Shown here: piece by piece, positions 1-11,876 of the stretch | How the letters are laid out: each line of letters begins with the position of its first letter | Position numbering within the stretch: the first letter of the stretch is position 1 | Source: Mytilinidion resinicola | Lineage: Eukaryota > Ascomycota > Dothideomycetes > Mytilinidiales > Mytilinidiaceae | Direction of reading: 5' to 3' | Assembly: GCF_010093595.1 (NCBI RefSeq) | Contig: NW_022985454.1 | Coordinates: forward strand, 797,473 to 861,472 | DNA length: 64,000 nucleotides | Position numbers and translations under genes: made by a program | The notes under the pieces: model-generated | What the model was told of the DNA's origin: nothing | Databases searched by the model: none | The model's input: the letters and a program-made list of their open reading frames with translations, nothing else

Positions 1-2
1 TC

Positions 3-2112
3 TCAGATCCGCATGGGGCAGCTGGCTAGGGCGCTGCGGGGTGTGGATTGACGAAGGGCAGGGAGCGGGAATGAACAAGGGACCAAGGAGATTGCGACTA
101 CGCACCCAGAAGTCTCGATCTTGGCAAGCTTATGACGGAGCCATGTAATATGCCTCTGGTCTTTCGGCAGGAAGAGAGTTGCGATTCCGAAACTAGCTTG
201 TGCTTCTATGAGAGCACCGGGCGGGGAGTGCGGATACAGTTCGATGGCTTCGAACATCTGGCAAGTTTTGTAGGCTCTCCGGACGGTTTCTTCCGAGAAT
301 GGCTGGCGTAGAGCCATTGAGGTCATCAGCTTGAACATCAGGTCTATAGCCCAGAAATCGAGTAATAGGTAGTTTGTCGTCCATAGTTCGCCACCCCTGA
401 TATTATGTGGATCATACGGGTCGACTGGATCATCCGGATGCCGTGGTGGTGCTCCGGAGAAATCTGTGATGAAAGCATTAGGATCTAGAAGTGCGGGATC
501 GATGTCTTTTTCGTAGTTTTCGTAGCGACTAGTTATCTCGGCGAACTGTGCAGCGAAGTCTTCATCCCCTATGTCTCCCTTCCCCTTCTTCGCAAACAGG
601 ATGGCAGTATCGGTAGCTAGGAGGCGAGAGTACGAGAACCGTTCTTCGAACTTCATTGTCAGATCATTCGGGCTGTCGCGAAGGCGTTGTACGTAGTAGA
701 CATGGCAAGCGTCAAACCAGTCCCGGCCTAGAACAGTTTCGTGGTTGGATTGGAACCCCACGAAGAGGTCGAACCGTATGTACCAAAGCAGTGTCTTCCG
801 TAGAGTTTCGCTCTGCATTATCGTCTGTGGAGAGTAGAGTTTAGTCAAAATCTGATATGCAGCCTTTTGATGTCCCATGAGATTTATCCAGTCTCCTAGT
901 AGCTCCTATCTCTAACATCAGCAGGCATATTATCATTGCCGAGAGAGCAATTTACCTCAATGCTAGCAAGCTGTAGGATAGTCAACAGAGTCGCTAGTCC
1001 GTGCTTCTTATTCTTCAAGAGAGACTGCCTAAGTAAAGAAACAGATTTGTTGTAGTACTTCAGAAAATTTTGAAGCTTGCCGTCCGGTTTCGTAAGAGTA
1101 TGGTAATACGCAGCAAACCCAACCACGGCGTACAGCAGGGGCTCATTCTTCACCGCAATTTCCAGAAACGTCGTCTTCAGGAAAGACTCATGGTCTCGCT
1201 TGAAGCAATAATGGTGGTGAGACATTTTGGTGCGATGGAAGTTGAGGTAGAATTTGACGTCCTGTGGTAGCTCTGGCCAAGGACGATTCGATGCTGCTTG
1301 TTTTGCTGCCTGCATGCTAGCCGAGCGAGAAAGAGAAGGTCGAGATGTGGGAACTGTAACGGTCGTCGATCCCTCTGTTGAAGGTGATGGGCTTCGATCA
1401 TGAGTTAGTGACGGCGTATCTGAGGGTTCTCGAAGCGACTGCGTAGTCGACCTGCGGCTCACAGAGTACAGCTCTGGAAGGCGGCCTTCGCCATGCTCAT
1501 CGTCATCTGGAATTGGTGGCAGTAGTTCCTTCGGGTCGTGATCATACTCTTCCCCCGAGGACCCATTCTCTTCGGGCGATGACTTCGATTTGGCCCCACT
1601 CCGACTTGACTTTGACGAGGTTGAGGGCTCCGGATATACACAATCTCTGTTGCCCTTTCGGCAGCCTGTCATGGAGAGTTGTCAGCAGAGCGTCAGTAAT
1701 CTCTCTCTGAAATGCACATACGCTCGCAGATGGGATGCATCTCGTCACACTGCCATGTCGATCGTCAGCCTGGCCAACGGGCAAGTCTGCATAAACATAC
1801 CTTGACCCGCCTGTTCCTGCAGGTATAGCAGCCGCTTCGCGTTCTGCGATGCTTGACATGCTCGCCGGTCTGAGTAGAGCGTCGCCTCGCACGCGCACTG
1901 CCTGGCACATGAGGCATCTCTAGCGCCCGGGGGTCATCCTCGTAGGCCACATAGGTTTGGTGGAGGTGCTCGTTGGACAGTTGCGGCTGCATGTGGTGCA
2001 GGCCGTGCTGGTAGCCATCCTGGGGGTTTACGGGTGGGATATTGCCGGGAACCAGTGGGTTGATGCTATAATACTGCGGCAGATTGGGATTCTGCTGGTA
2101 ATAGCCGTCCAT
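3..2112 (-). CDS. Zn2Cys6 fungal transcription factor
   Basis: Five exons read on the minus strand: 2112-1801, 1749-1722, 1665-956, 905-106 and 21-3, giving about 622 aa. The binuclear zinc cluster is built across three exons: GCYTCRNRRVK from exon 1, CDEMHPICER from the 28-nt exon 2 joined to exon 3, then CRKGNRDC. This has the CX2CX6C...CX2CX6C spacing of Gal4-type DNA-binding domains. A Ser-rich linker follows, then a fungal regulatory domain (for example LPQDVKFYLNFHRTKMSHHH and ELLGDWINLMGHQKAAY), as in sterol-uptake-control-like (UPC2-like) regulators. The target genes cannot be told from sequence. The last intron (105-22) is 84 nt and in frame, so retaining it would only add 28 residues; the C-terminus is therefore less sure than the rest. 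Start chosen at the first ATG upstream of the cluster. Confidence 0.85.
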
Positions 2113-5000
2113 AGCTGGGTACAGAGGAAGACGTGAGCGAAGGTTCGAAGTGATGGCTGCAGGTAGTTCTGACTAACGTCATCCGTGCTCGAATGCTCAG
2201 TTAGGAAAGCCAGGCGGCGATCGAGGGTCAGTGGACTTCAGGCGACGGACAGGAAGTTGGGGTTGCGAAGTGTCGACAAGGAATAGCGCGGGCGGGCTAA
2301 GATAGCCTGAAGTAATGTGATAATGGACGGGCCCCTTGCTAGCAGACGACGAACGGACAGGAAGCGGTTTATGAACCTGGCAGATAAAGTCCGCACTGTG
2401 GGGAGCGCTCGGCGATGCTGGGGCGGTGGGCAGAGGGCACGCCGCGGCTGGTGGTGGACGGCGCGCTGAAACAGCCGGGAGCGACGGAGGATATGAGGCG
2501 GCACACAGCAGCGTTTGAGTGCCTGAACTACTGCCTGTGACAGACGACGGGCGCGGGGACGAGATGGAAGGGCTCTTTTGCGTGATGCAGGCCGGGGGGG
2601 TTTTGGACTGAGAACCTGCGGCCAGTGACTGGCGCCGGCAGCGCTGCTCCTGACTGGCCTCTCGGATGGCACAGCGCCTGGAGGATGCGTGTGGTGGTGG
2701 ACGGCGCGCTGCAACGGGGGTCCCTGGGGTGGTCTTAACTGCGATAATATATGTAGGGCATATAGCAGGGAGCAGCGGCGTCGCAGGGCCTGGGACCAGT
2801 TGGGAGCAGCTTATCGACGAGCGTACCGCGGGGGTTTTTGCTGGGCGCATATCGAACGGGCAAGCAGCTAGCTGTTGCGGGCGAGGGCTGGCCTGGCCCC
2901 AGCGGCGGCGTGCACTGGCGTGTGTCTCTGCGCTCCATGCTCCCCCGGTGCTGATCCAGCTGTCAACCCTCCCTGCGCTGTGGTCGGCGCAAGGACGCGG
3001 AGCCATCCAGCAGCCATGCATATGGGACGATCGCCATGCACCGCCGGGAAGAGGCAAACTTTGCACCGAGCGTGCCATGTGAGACAACCGGCGCGACGCC
3101 TCAACAGCACGGCGTTGCCCGCAGAAGTCTAATGGGACTCCCCGCTGCACGACGTTGAGGGCTCCCGAGGTCTAAGTCTGTTGCTGGCGCCAGGGCCGGT
3201 GAGCACTCGCTCTGATATAGGGCGGCCATTTCAGGTCGTGTGGCTTCAGCGGTCGTCTCGAAGCAGTGCGAAGACCGATGCAGCTGTCGTCCCAGCACTC
3301 TGACCAGCTTCGGGACTTCGCTCGATCCGTCCCTTGCCCTGCGGGGGATGGAGCAATCCGTGTGGCCGAGCCTTGCAGGCGCTCCCAAACGTCTCCCAGC
3401 TCGCCGCGAGGCTGACCCTTTGGGCGAGTGCTATACAAATCGGGAGTCTTGGGCGAAAGCCGCCGTCAAGAACTGCCCTCAGCATGACGCCAGCCCGGCA
3501 GACGATTCGAATTGCCATGCGCCTCACGCCTCCACTCTTGCTCCCTGCCACCTCTCGAGATCCAGCGGCCTGGAAATGCCAAAGCAGCTGCACTCTGCGC
3601 TCCGAGCACGCGTGGAGGGCCATGGGTGGCCGAGAGGATGCATTGCGTTCCAGCGACCGTGTTGCTTTTGCAGAGAGGGATATAGATACTCACGGCACCC
3701 AGAGTCGTATGCGTACACTAACTTGTCACGGAGCTCACGGAGCTCCCGGCGTAGATGCACACTCGGAGACTTTGCGGGCCGCAGACGTCTGGGAGCGCGT
3801 TGGTCTGACCATGCACTGCTCTTGGAGGACGTGCTGCGTGCTGCGTGATGCGTGATGCGTGAGAGAACCCGGGCTGTAGAACGGAAGAGGCCGTGTTTCA
3901 GCGTCCGCGGCTCGCCCGCCGGCGTCTCAGTGGTGGGAAGCTGCCGTGCTCAGCTGTACGTCATGTAGATTATACCAACTGTGGAGCGCGGCGCGCCCTG
4001 ATAGACTGTCAGGGCTCAGCGAGGCCGGCGTCAGCCGTCCAGCGATCAGTGCACAGGTGCAGCAAAAGGCCTGACCTGATATGACGGCATGCCCAGCACC
4101 GAACGGTCTGATGTGACCTGGCGAGAGCGGTGCATGAAGGCGCATGAAAGGTGCGTGCTGGCGCTGTGGGGTTGGCGAGCCGTTCTTGGGAACGGCGGTG
4201 GTGCTAGAGCGGCCGGCTGTCTGCTCTCGGGATGGCATGCGTTGGGGCCCTCCCGCGTCCATGGAAGGCTCCACGTGCCGGACAAGCTTGTTCCCTGCGA
4301 CATGTTTGCCGTCGCCACGAGAAGCCGTGATTCGAGCACCATGTCGAGGGAGGGAGTGCGGCCACTTAGAAACTTCCGTATTCCGCATCGCAGACCGTCA
4401 GTCCATGACTCTAGTGCGCGGCCGCCTCCCGGCGCCCATCATCCGCCCAGCCTTGCTTGCGTTCCCGTCAGCGCAACTCCCGCCAGAGCCTACATCTGTA
4501 CGCAGCACCCTGGCCAAACTCAAAGTCGCACCAGCGTGGTGGCGGACGGCTCGGATGAATGTGTAGAAAGAAGCAATTTCTCAACGGGCAGCTAGGGCCG
4601 TCAGACGTTCCAGCGCCAGGGCTCGAGCATGATGATCCCGAAGCCAAACAAGACAGACGCAAAGAAAGTGGTGCCCACAGACACACCGTTCGTGCCAGTG
4701 GCTGCTTGCACGCACCAGCATGAATTTGGCAGCCTGTTTTGGGAGCGCCAGATTCGTGAGATCGAGATGCCTGTGCGCGCCGTGACCAGGTGTGACTCGA
4801 AGCAGTCCCATCACCGACAATGCACACACACGCCCCAGCGCGTTCAAGCAACTCCTGGGATGTGGACTCATTACCTAGGTCGCGTGGCAGTCAATATTCC
4901 GTGCTCCGATGCTATACTGACTGCGAGGCCGTGATAGTGCTGATGTTCTTTCGAAATGAGACTTGCGCGTCTCGCTGGAAAGAATCAGTGCTGTGATTTC
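2113..5000. other. GC-rich region upstream of the transcription factor, no gene seen
   Basis: About 2.9 kb of GC-rich DNA between the transcription factor start and a possible gene relic. Open frames on both strands exist but are rich in Arg/Ala/Pro/Ser, overlap one another and show no domain, as expected from composition alone. It contains an 18-bp direct repeat (GTGGTGGACGGCGCGCTG) at about 2451 and again at about 2693. It may hold a long promoter or leader for the regulator. Confidence 0.4.
3832..3866. repeat. short tandem repeat (GCGTGATGC-type)
   Basis: A run of imperfect 7-8-bp units built on GTGCTGC and GCGTGAT. It is non-coding and probably a replication-slippage microsatellite. Confidence 0.6.
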
Positions 5001-5646
5001 TGGCGCTATCACAATGTCGACGCCGCCGGGCCGCGGAGTTGCTGGCAACTGGTTTTCGAAGCCATGGTATGTACACATAGTCTGCCAATGGAGTGAAGTC
5101 GACTTTAGCCTAGTGCCCGGGCCGGAGTTCGCCCGGTGCCCTAGCCTTTCTTGGACCCACCTCAACTCTACCTTTGTAGGCATCTCGAGTCTTCCTCTTG
5201 CACTCTTATGATATGTCAGTTGTGCAAACTCGTCAGTCAGCTTCTTCTCAGTCTTGCGGCGCAAAGTGGTCCATGGACCGGTAGGATCCCACCTTCGCAG
5301 CTTGCTAGGGATCAACGGCCCAAAACCACGACTCACATCCTCACGAGGCGATGGACATCTACGCTTTGCAAGGAGAACCATGTTCGTGAACAAACGCATT
5401 CATACCTCGTCAGCCCATCCTAATTTCCGGTCCCTATTGGCAAAATAATGACTCGCAATATCCCGTCCCAACTCGGGCATAATTCTTTCTATTATTGGCA
5501 CAGGATCCGTACAGGTACCTTTGTATTGAAAAGGGATTCGAGTCGTTGAATTTGGGTCGCTGCCCGGGCCGAAACGGTGGCCCGCATGGCAAAGTCCGTG
5601 CGGGATCAGAAAGTTTATATGGAATACGAGCCTGATCTGATTACTA
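5000..5646 (-). pseudogene. possible degraded gene, truncated at a MITE
   Basis: On the minus strand the frame from about 5640 to 5000 reads like a real protein (for example ERIMPELGRDIASHYF, KLGWADEV, then GFGPLIPSKLRRWDPTGPWT and KKLTDEFAQLTYHKS), unlike its neighbours. A TGA lies in the middle (about 5400). It is either a stop or part of a 42-nt GTATGA...AAAG intron that keeps the frame. No start codon is convincing, and the upstream (5-prime) side runs directly into the MITE at 5647. I do not recognise the family. Either a gene was broken by the MITE, or an unseen upstream exon exists. Confidence 0.3.
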
Positions 5647-5871
5647 CAGTATTGGGTTACATGTTTGGGCACACGGATATGCGACTGCTTTGGCTTCGCT
5701 CTGTTTTCTCGATTCCACTGTAAGGGGTGTCCTAGGTAAAATGGCTTCATTTAGTCAAAAGGTAGTCTAGTTTCCACTACGTCGACCTTTACATCGTGTT
5801 TGGAGTTGACAAAGCCTGTCGGGGTACCCCAGCCGGTTGCAAGGAGTGCCCAAACTTATGTATTGGTACTG
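5647..5871. mobile_element. MITE copy 1 (reference full-length copy)
   Basis: 225 bp beginning CAGTATTGGG and ending TTGGTACTG, flanked on each side by TA. The outer 26-28 bp of each end are imperfect inverted repeats (left ...TTTGGGCACAC, right GTGCCCAAACTTATG...). There is no coding capacity. TA target duplication and CAGTA ends suggest a non-autonomous Tc1/mariner (Fot1/pogo-like) element. I use this as the reference for the family in this window. Confidence 0.75.
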
Positions 5872-8015
5872 TATATTCGCACAATGATTCATACGGCGAT
5901 CTTACTGTCGCAGCCTGCACTATATGTCGCCCATGAGTCGAGCCAACATGAAGCTGCCATGTAAGCAGCTTTCAGGGACTGCCACCGAATCTGAGTTCAA
6001 ATCAGAACGCGCCGCTGCGGTGCCGTCCTGCCGACCTGCCCTCAAACTCAAAATCAAATCGCACTTTCAGCCAGCGCCCTCCCAAAGCCCGCACTACCTC
6101 GCAAGCGGTCTCCAAAGAAGTAGCTGCATGCATACTGCGCCAGCAGCAAAGTCTAGGTACACACCCTCTCAAAGGCTCAGCCTAATCCAGGTAATGCCTG
6201 CTTCCTTACACAAGCACCAAAACCAAAGCCGCCACAGAAACGTGGACATGCTCTTAAAATATGCCATTATCGCCCGTTAAATGGAGCGTCCCGCCTCATC
6301 CCTGACATACACATCCGCCAAAAAGCAAACTCCAAAGCTCCCCCAATGATTGCCCGTGGACCACACATACACACATCATACAAATACCTATGCAATGTTC
6401 GCCGCGTACCGAATCTCCCTCCCCAATCAATCGCAGTTTCGCAAACGCCCCAACGCCAATTCAGCCAGCCCAAAACGGCGCCCAAAAAAGCAACCGGATC
6501 CAACCACGACCGCCCATCCGCTTCATGGCGTGGATTTCGCACCACTCACCACGCGCTCTAATGCCTGGCCAGCGCTCCTCGGCATGGTCTGATCAGCTCC
6601 CGAAGCGCAAATGCGGCCCGACCAAAGAACCTCCCGTTACAGTCCATCGAATCGACCGGCCCGGTACAAGAACTCCCAACCTAACCCCCGCAGTCCCGAA
6701 CTGTGGCTTGCTGTACCACGGACCACACGCTTACCACGACACAGCACCTGCTACAGACGCACAAGACTCACAGGAATGGAACTGCTTACGGCCTGCGGTG
6801 CCGTCGTATCAAGAGGCGAATGTGCCTGCCTGCCTGCCTGTCTACCTGCCGTGCCGCAACACGGCACATGAAGGATTGCAGCAAGCCGAGGAATTCATCG
6901 GGATCGCCTTTCTTGTCCCGAAGGGGACCCAAACCTCCCAGGTGCTCCATCCATCGCGCGCAAGCAGCGGAGAAAGCCGGAAAAAAGTAACTTAATACAT
7001 AGCGCATTGCGAGCAGGAATCGATCGAGCGCATGGAGGTTACATATTCAAAAGGCGCCAAACAAGCTGCACAACTTACTGCTAATAACGAGGATACCCTC
7101 CTCCAAGGAACTTGCTCGTGTCTGTTCGCCTACTTTATCCCGATTTGGGCCACTCTATCTAGGACTCCTCCGTAGCACATATCGCGGGCTTGCAACGATC
7201 GGCGCGGGAAGCCTTACATACAGCCTACGCCACGCAGCAAGAAATCCTGCCACAACTTTGCAGTCATCGAGGGATGCTGGTTTCGCTTACTTTACCCACA
7301 TCCGGGCAAATCAATCTAGAACGATTGAGTAACGCATACAGAATGCATGTCACCAAAAGCCGACTCATAAGAAGGGAAGCAGTTGTCATGATTTAGTCGT
7401 CGTTGCGCAAGATAGTTATTCCCCGCTCTGGTTAGGCAGCCGCCCTCAGAAACACTGGCTGCGTCGGCCACCGTTACCCACCATCCTATTCCTCAGCACC
7501 ATTGCCTAAATGAGAGTCCCCCAAAACATTCCCAGTCGCCTGTCCTGCCCAGCCCAATGATTCCCATTCCGCTAACCCATCATACTCCATTCTGCTAGCC
7601 TTTCGCTCTGCACCGTCCATATATTTGGTGCCCCACCCATAAATGCATTGAACGTCTCCCCTTCCGACCCACTCGCTCCAGATCCGAAAAATAGATGCCG
7701 ACAACGCCTTGCGCTTCGTAAAAGACAATGAGAGAGAGATTCGACGAAAGTCAGAAAGAAAGAAGACGCAGATAGCTTGGCGACGCCGCTTCGAGGTGCA
7801 AATACCACATGTGTGAAAGGAAAATGTCGTTCCAAATTTTAAAACTTACAAGAAAGCAAAAATGTCGTCTCAAGGCGCTTGATTGTTTAGTGAAAGGATG
7901 AAAAGAGACCTAGTAGTAGATTATTTCGATACTACACCGACGGAGTGGAGACTCCGGCGTTGGCAACGAATGCCGGCCACGGGAAAATTTACGTCATGTT
8001 TCCGAGTGCAGATAA
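5872..8015. other. region without a supported gene
   Basis: Between the MITE and the stop of the RING gene I see no domain or consistent coding signal. Several C/A-rich plus-strand frames (about 5924-6995) overlap in all three frames and look like composition. A TGCC microsatellite lies at about 6825-6850. The part nearest 8015 is likely the 3-prime UTR of the RING gene. Confidence 0.4.
6825..6850. repeat. TGCC microsatellite
   Basis: Four to five consecutive TGCC units followed by degenerate copies; simple-sequence repeat. Confidence 0.7.
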
Positions 8016-10152
8016 CTAGGAGACAGTTGATGGCCTCATGGTGGGTAGGGCGTCGGCATCGGCGACGTCGGGTTGATCAGCCGACTTTTCGTCCACCCCT
8101 TGACCTCTGCAAAGAGGGCAGGAGTTTCGGCCTGTTGTGAGCCACTATAGCAGGCATCGTTAGTTCTAACCATGATACTAGAAGGAAGAGCGGGAAACAT
8201 ACCTGGTCAATACACTCCCGGTGGAACAGATGCCCGCACTTGATTAGATTTCTTGCCTCCTGCCCAACTTCGAAGTCGCAGAGGCAGACCAAGCACCGTG
8301 CTTCCGGCGAAATGTCGATGCTATCGGAACCATCTGTAGATTGAGCAACCAAAGTTCCAGCACTTCCACGTATCCAGTATAGACCCGGAGCAGAGGCAAC
8401 GTCGTCTTCGCTCGCAACAGGCGGCTTTGCGGGTCCCAACAATGTAGATAGAAGCATCATGTCTTCGTAAGTAGGCGAGTCGGTGAATAGGCTTGGAGTA
8501 GTCAAGATCGGGTGATTCTCGGGATAGCTGCCGCCTAAGACGTAGATGATCCAGCTTCGTGCCCCTTCTCCAGGCGTATGATCAGGCTCCACGACACCAT
8601 TTCTCCTCGAAGCACCAGACCCAAACCGCGTGAAGTCGGACTCGCTTAAACGACGCTGTCGAGGCGTGCGCTGTTGTGACTGTGGCTCTTCTGCAGTGGC
8701 CTCAAGGCTAGCTCCGGTAGGTCTTCGTGCAAGACTCTCCCGCCGAGAAGGAATAGTTGATTGGACAGACGGTGTAGCGGAGGCTGCAGAGCGTGCTGGA
8801 GTGTTAGCACCTGACGAAACGGCGGACAGTCCGGCACTAGCCGGAGTAGTTGGGGGAGGAAGTGGACCCGAAGGAGAGTCGGTAAAGGTAGACCAAGGCC
8901 GAGGTCGTTCTGGAGACCGATGATGCCTTTGGCTGTCGTATCCAGCTGGGAACGTGTTCATACCCCCCAGAGAAGCCCGACGTCTGTGACTGAATCTAGT
9001 ACTATTTTGGGGTTGCCGTAGTATACCATCGATTGTGTTTTCGCCGGAGGGAGAAGCCAAAGGGGTTGGAAAAGTAGAGAGAGCATCAAGGAATGGCGGG
9101 ATATTGTCATCCAAGGGAGAGCTACCTGGGTTGATAGATCGGATTCCAACGATTATGATAGGAACCATACGTCCATCGGGCTCGTCGTCATCGCTAGCTT
9201 GACTATCCGGAGACCCCATGCCACTGCTCCGACTGCTCCTCAATCTGACAGTTCCATCATTCCTGCGATTTGTCGTTGATGATCCAAATCTGAACATGCG
9301 GAAAACGTTCAGAGGTGCCGGGCCTGCCCCTGGTGTATCGACGCCATCCTCATTTTGATTGCTGCTTTGTCTCAGGGCCGAAGCTATCCTGCCACTTTGT
9401 AGAGCCTGTAGGAAGCTGTCGAACGTCCCGTCCTCGCCATCCCCAGCAACACTTCGGGCTTCTGAAACGGCCCTATGATCATCGCTCATCAAAGATGCTG
9501 CAGCTGCAGCTGCTGCCACTGACAGGAGCCGTGATAAATTGGCCGCCTGATCTTCTTCACGGCTTTGAAGCGGTGATCTCCGTCGTCTTAAAGAACTTGT
9601 CATGCTTCGTATTCCTCTGTCCGGCCTGAGAGACGAGAGCCTGTCCGACATGGAGGCGGTCCTTGAGAGCTCACGTCTCGGGGAAGAAAGGCGGGGTAGT
9701 TCGAGATGATTTGGAATCTGTTCGAAGCTGAGATCCAGCTCTGGCACCTGGACGTGCGGGAGGAAGCCTTGGTCGGTGGCGGCATGTCGAGGGGTGCTGG
9801 GGCGGCGATAGAAAGGGTAGGAGGGGGCGGGGATTGATTCGAAGGCTGGTTCGGTATGAGGTCGGGTGGTGTTGCGGCGGTGAAAGAGGCTTGGGATGGA
9901 AGCGTAGAGAGAGGATCGGGTCCTGTTCATCCGCGAGGGACGTCGGGCGAGGTCGGTAGTGTATGCAGATGAACCAGCATCTGAGACCTCAGGGGACAGC
10001 CTACTGAAGGGTCGCAGGCGCTGTGCAGCGGGACGAAAGGTCTGCGGCGCGGTGTCAAGCGCTGAGCGGTCTGGTAGCACCCACGAGGCGGGGCGACTTC
10101 TGCTGCGACGCTCGGGAGCGTCGGCCGCACCTCGAGAGCTGGCTTGGCCCAT
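8016..10152 (-). CDS. RING-H2 finger protein, predicted N-myristoylated E3 ubiquitin ligase
   Basis: Two exons, 10152-8203 and 8144-8016, 692 aa. Most of the protein is Ser/Arg/Pro-rich and probably disordered. A folded segment (GARSWIIYVLGGSYPENHP) precedes a C-terminal RING-H2 finger. The finger is only complete after splicing: CLVCLCDFEVGQEARNLIKC, then GHLFHRECIDQ from exon 1 and WLTTGRNSCPLC from exon 2. This gives the C3H2C3 ligand set typical of E2-binding ubiquitin ligases. The N-terminus MGQASS fits the N-myristoylation pattern (Gly2, Ser at position 6), which would tether the enzyme to membranes; that is a motif-based inference. Substrates are unknown. The gene is divergent from the RRN11-like gene across 314 bp. 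Confidence 0.85.
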
Positions 10153-10466
10153 CTCGGAAGAGCAGCGTGGTGTAGAGTAGTCGCAAGGGGGTGGAGGGGG
10201 GTGGTTGTCGTGGGGTGAGCGTGAAGGCTGATGTTGAGCTGGACGGATGATGAACGGCGAGAAGCGCTAAGCGCCAGTCACGTGCGGCAGATTCGTGGGC
10301 TGACTTGGGAGTGCTGAGAAACGTTCGTCTCTGACAGCGCCCGCCCGACTTCTTTTGCTTTTTGTCCGCTATCGCTCGAGCCACCACCATATGTACGCCG
10401 CATTGGAACGATCGCTAGATCTGTATCTCTGCCACGCGCTGGGGCCACGGCCACTCTATTGGAAAC
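10153..10466. promoter_or_regulatory. shared divergent promoter, RING gene / RRN11-like gene
   Basis: 314 bp between two divergent start codons, so both promoters must lie here or in the leaders. ATTGG (inverted CCAAT) occurs at about 10403 and about 10458. A clear TATA box is not seen. Confidence 0.45.
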
Positions 10467-11876
10467 ATGCAATACTTTGTCCCGCCCTTCGACGGTAGCC
10501 GGCAAACGACATATTCACTGCGCGCCAGCCACTACCAGAAACTCCACACCAGCGGCCGGAAGAGGAAACGGCACGAGGACGACGACGAGCCTCCAAGCTC
10601 CCCGGACGATGACACTGACGCGGGTGCGACCTCAAACACGCAATCACCCAGTGCCAGGGCCTCAGTTGCGTCCTTGAGCGCTGCAGAAACAGCCCAACTG
10701 CGTGTCGCAGGCCTCCTGCCCGACGACAACTTCCAGGCGCCCAAGAATCCATTTCCACATGCGCCGCTACCCTCCAGGCTTCCGGGATCCAAGACCACCG
10801 CCGCACATGTGCAAAGAGAGCTTGCGGCCCTGGAGCCGCCGCTGTATGCTGCGGCGGCGGCCAAGGCTACGCAGCGTGTCGATGGCATCGGCCAGCAGGA
10901 TACGCTGCGGCAAACCCATATTGGCAATCTCACGACCATGCTGCATCGCTGTTTGCTTGAGGGGGATTACGAGCGCGCCGGCAGAGCTTGGGGCATGCTG
11001 CTGAGATCCCATGCCCGCGGCAGGCCAATAGACGTGCGCCATAATGGACGCTGGGCGATTGGTGCTGAGATCCATCTGCAACGCAATCGCATCTCGAGAC
11101 AGTCTCAGCCAGACGCGCACGTTGAAGACTCTGCCAGCATCCAATCTCATACAGACCAGCTCCCTGCCAGCATTGAAGAGGACCTCTTCAGTGAGGAGGG
11201 CTTCAGACAAGCGCGTCACTACTACGATCTGTTAATCTTGCAATACCCGGCTCGTAAGATGCATGCACACGCCGTCAACCAGGGTCACTTCTACCCTGCC
11301 ATGTTTTCGCTATGGATCTACGAAGCCTCGCAGCAGAGCAAGATTGCCAAAGAACGTCTGCGATCCGCTCCACGTTCCTCCACATCTCATTCAAAAGGCT
11401 CTGACGACTCTGATATGGACGACTCTGAATACAAAGACGATGCTTACGTTCATATTAACAAACCCTTCAATGGGCATGTGTCAAGTGAGGAGCGGCGGAT
11501 TATAGCCGTAGAACTGAAGCGTGCAAGGGCAATAGCCGAGCGTCTCGATCAGCTGCTCGGCGCGCCTCCGTTCGACAAAAGACCAGACCTCCTCCAACTT
11601 CGAGACATGGTAGCGCTTTGGATAGGCGATCTGCTATGCCAAGACGCCCCAGGTCCAGACCCAATGAACGAGGACGGAATGGAATCCAACTCCATTTCCG
11701 ATCATAGCGACATGCACGAAACTTTCACAAATTCGGCCTCTCGGTTCGAAGAACGCCAGCTTACTGCAGATAGCAAGAGCGATGAGGACGACGTCCAGGA
11801 TCCCCGCCGCGCTACAGAAAATAGTGCACTTATCTGGAAGGATATCAGGCGCCTCGGCAACTATGCTGACAGGTGA
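10467..11876 (+). CDS. RRN11: RNA polymerase I initiation factor Rrn11-like
   Basis: Intronless, 469 aa. After an acidic, basic-patch N-terminus (KRKRHEDDDE, a possible nuclear localisation signal) come segments I associate with fungal Rrn11: HIGNLTTMLHRCLLEGDYER, AGRAWGMLLRS, WAIGAEI, FRQARHYYDLLILQYPARK and FYPAMFSLWIYE. These are TPR-like helices. Rrn11 is a subunit of the Core Factor (with Rrn6 and Rrn7) that recruits RNA polymerase I to the rDNA promoter in the nucleolus. The C-terminal third is acidic and low-complexity. Assignment rests on remembered family motifs, so the symbol is probable rather than certain. Confidence 0.75.
   Translation: MQYFVPPFDGSRQTTYSLRASHYQKLHTSGRKRKRHEDDDEPPSSPDDDTDAGATSNTQSPSARASVASLSAAETAQLRVAGLLPDDNFQAPKNPFPHAPLPSRLPGSKTTAAHVQRELAALEPPLYAAAAAKATQRVDGIGQQDTLRQTHIGNLTTMLHRCLLEGDYERAGRAWGMLLRSHARGRPIDVRHNGRWAIGAEIHLQRNRISRQSQPDAHVEDSASIQSHTDQLPASIEEDLFSEEGFRQARHYYDLLILQYPARKMHAHAVNQGHFYPAMFSLWIYEASQQSKIAKERLRSAPRSSTSHSKGSDDSDMDDSEYKDDAYVHINKPFNGHVSSEERRIIAVELKRARAIAERLDQLLGAPPFDKRPDLLQLRDMVALWIGDLLCQDAPGPDPMNEDGMESNSISDHSDMHETFTNSASRFEERQLTADSKSDEDDVQDPRRATENSALIWKDIRRLGNYADR

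Noticed and set aside
2197..3150. Long minus-strand open frame (317 codons) upstream of the transcription factor
   Set aside because: Arg/Ala/Ser/Pro-rich, overlaps other open frames in a GC-rich stretch, and has no domain or splice pattern; explained by composition.
6390..6995. Plus-strand open frame of 201 codons
   Set aside because: Low-complexity, overlaps similar frames in the other two phases, includes a TGCC microsatellite; no coding evidence.
8077..8202. Unspliced C-terminus of the RING protein
   Set aside because: Reading through the intron destroys the last RING cysteines; splicing restores CPLC, so the intron is real.
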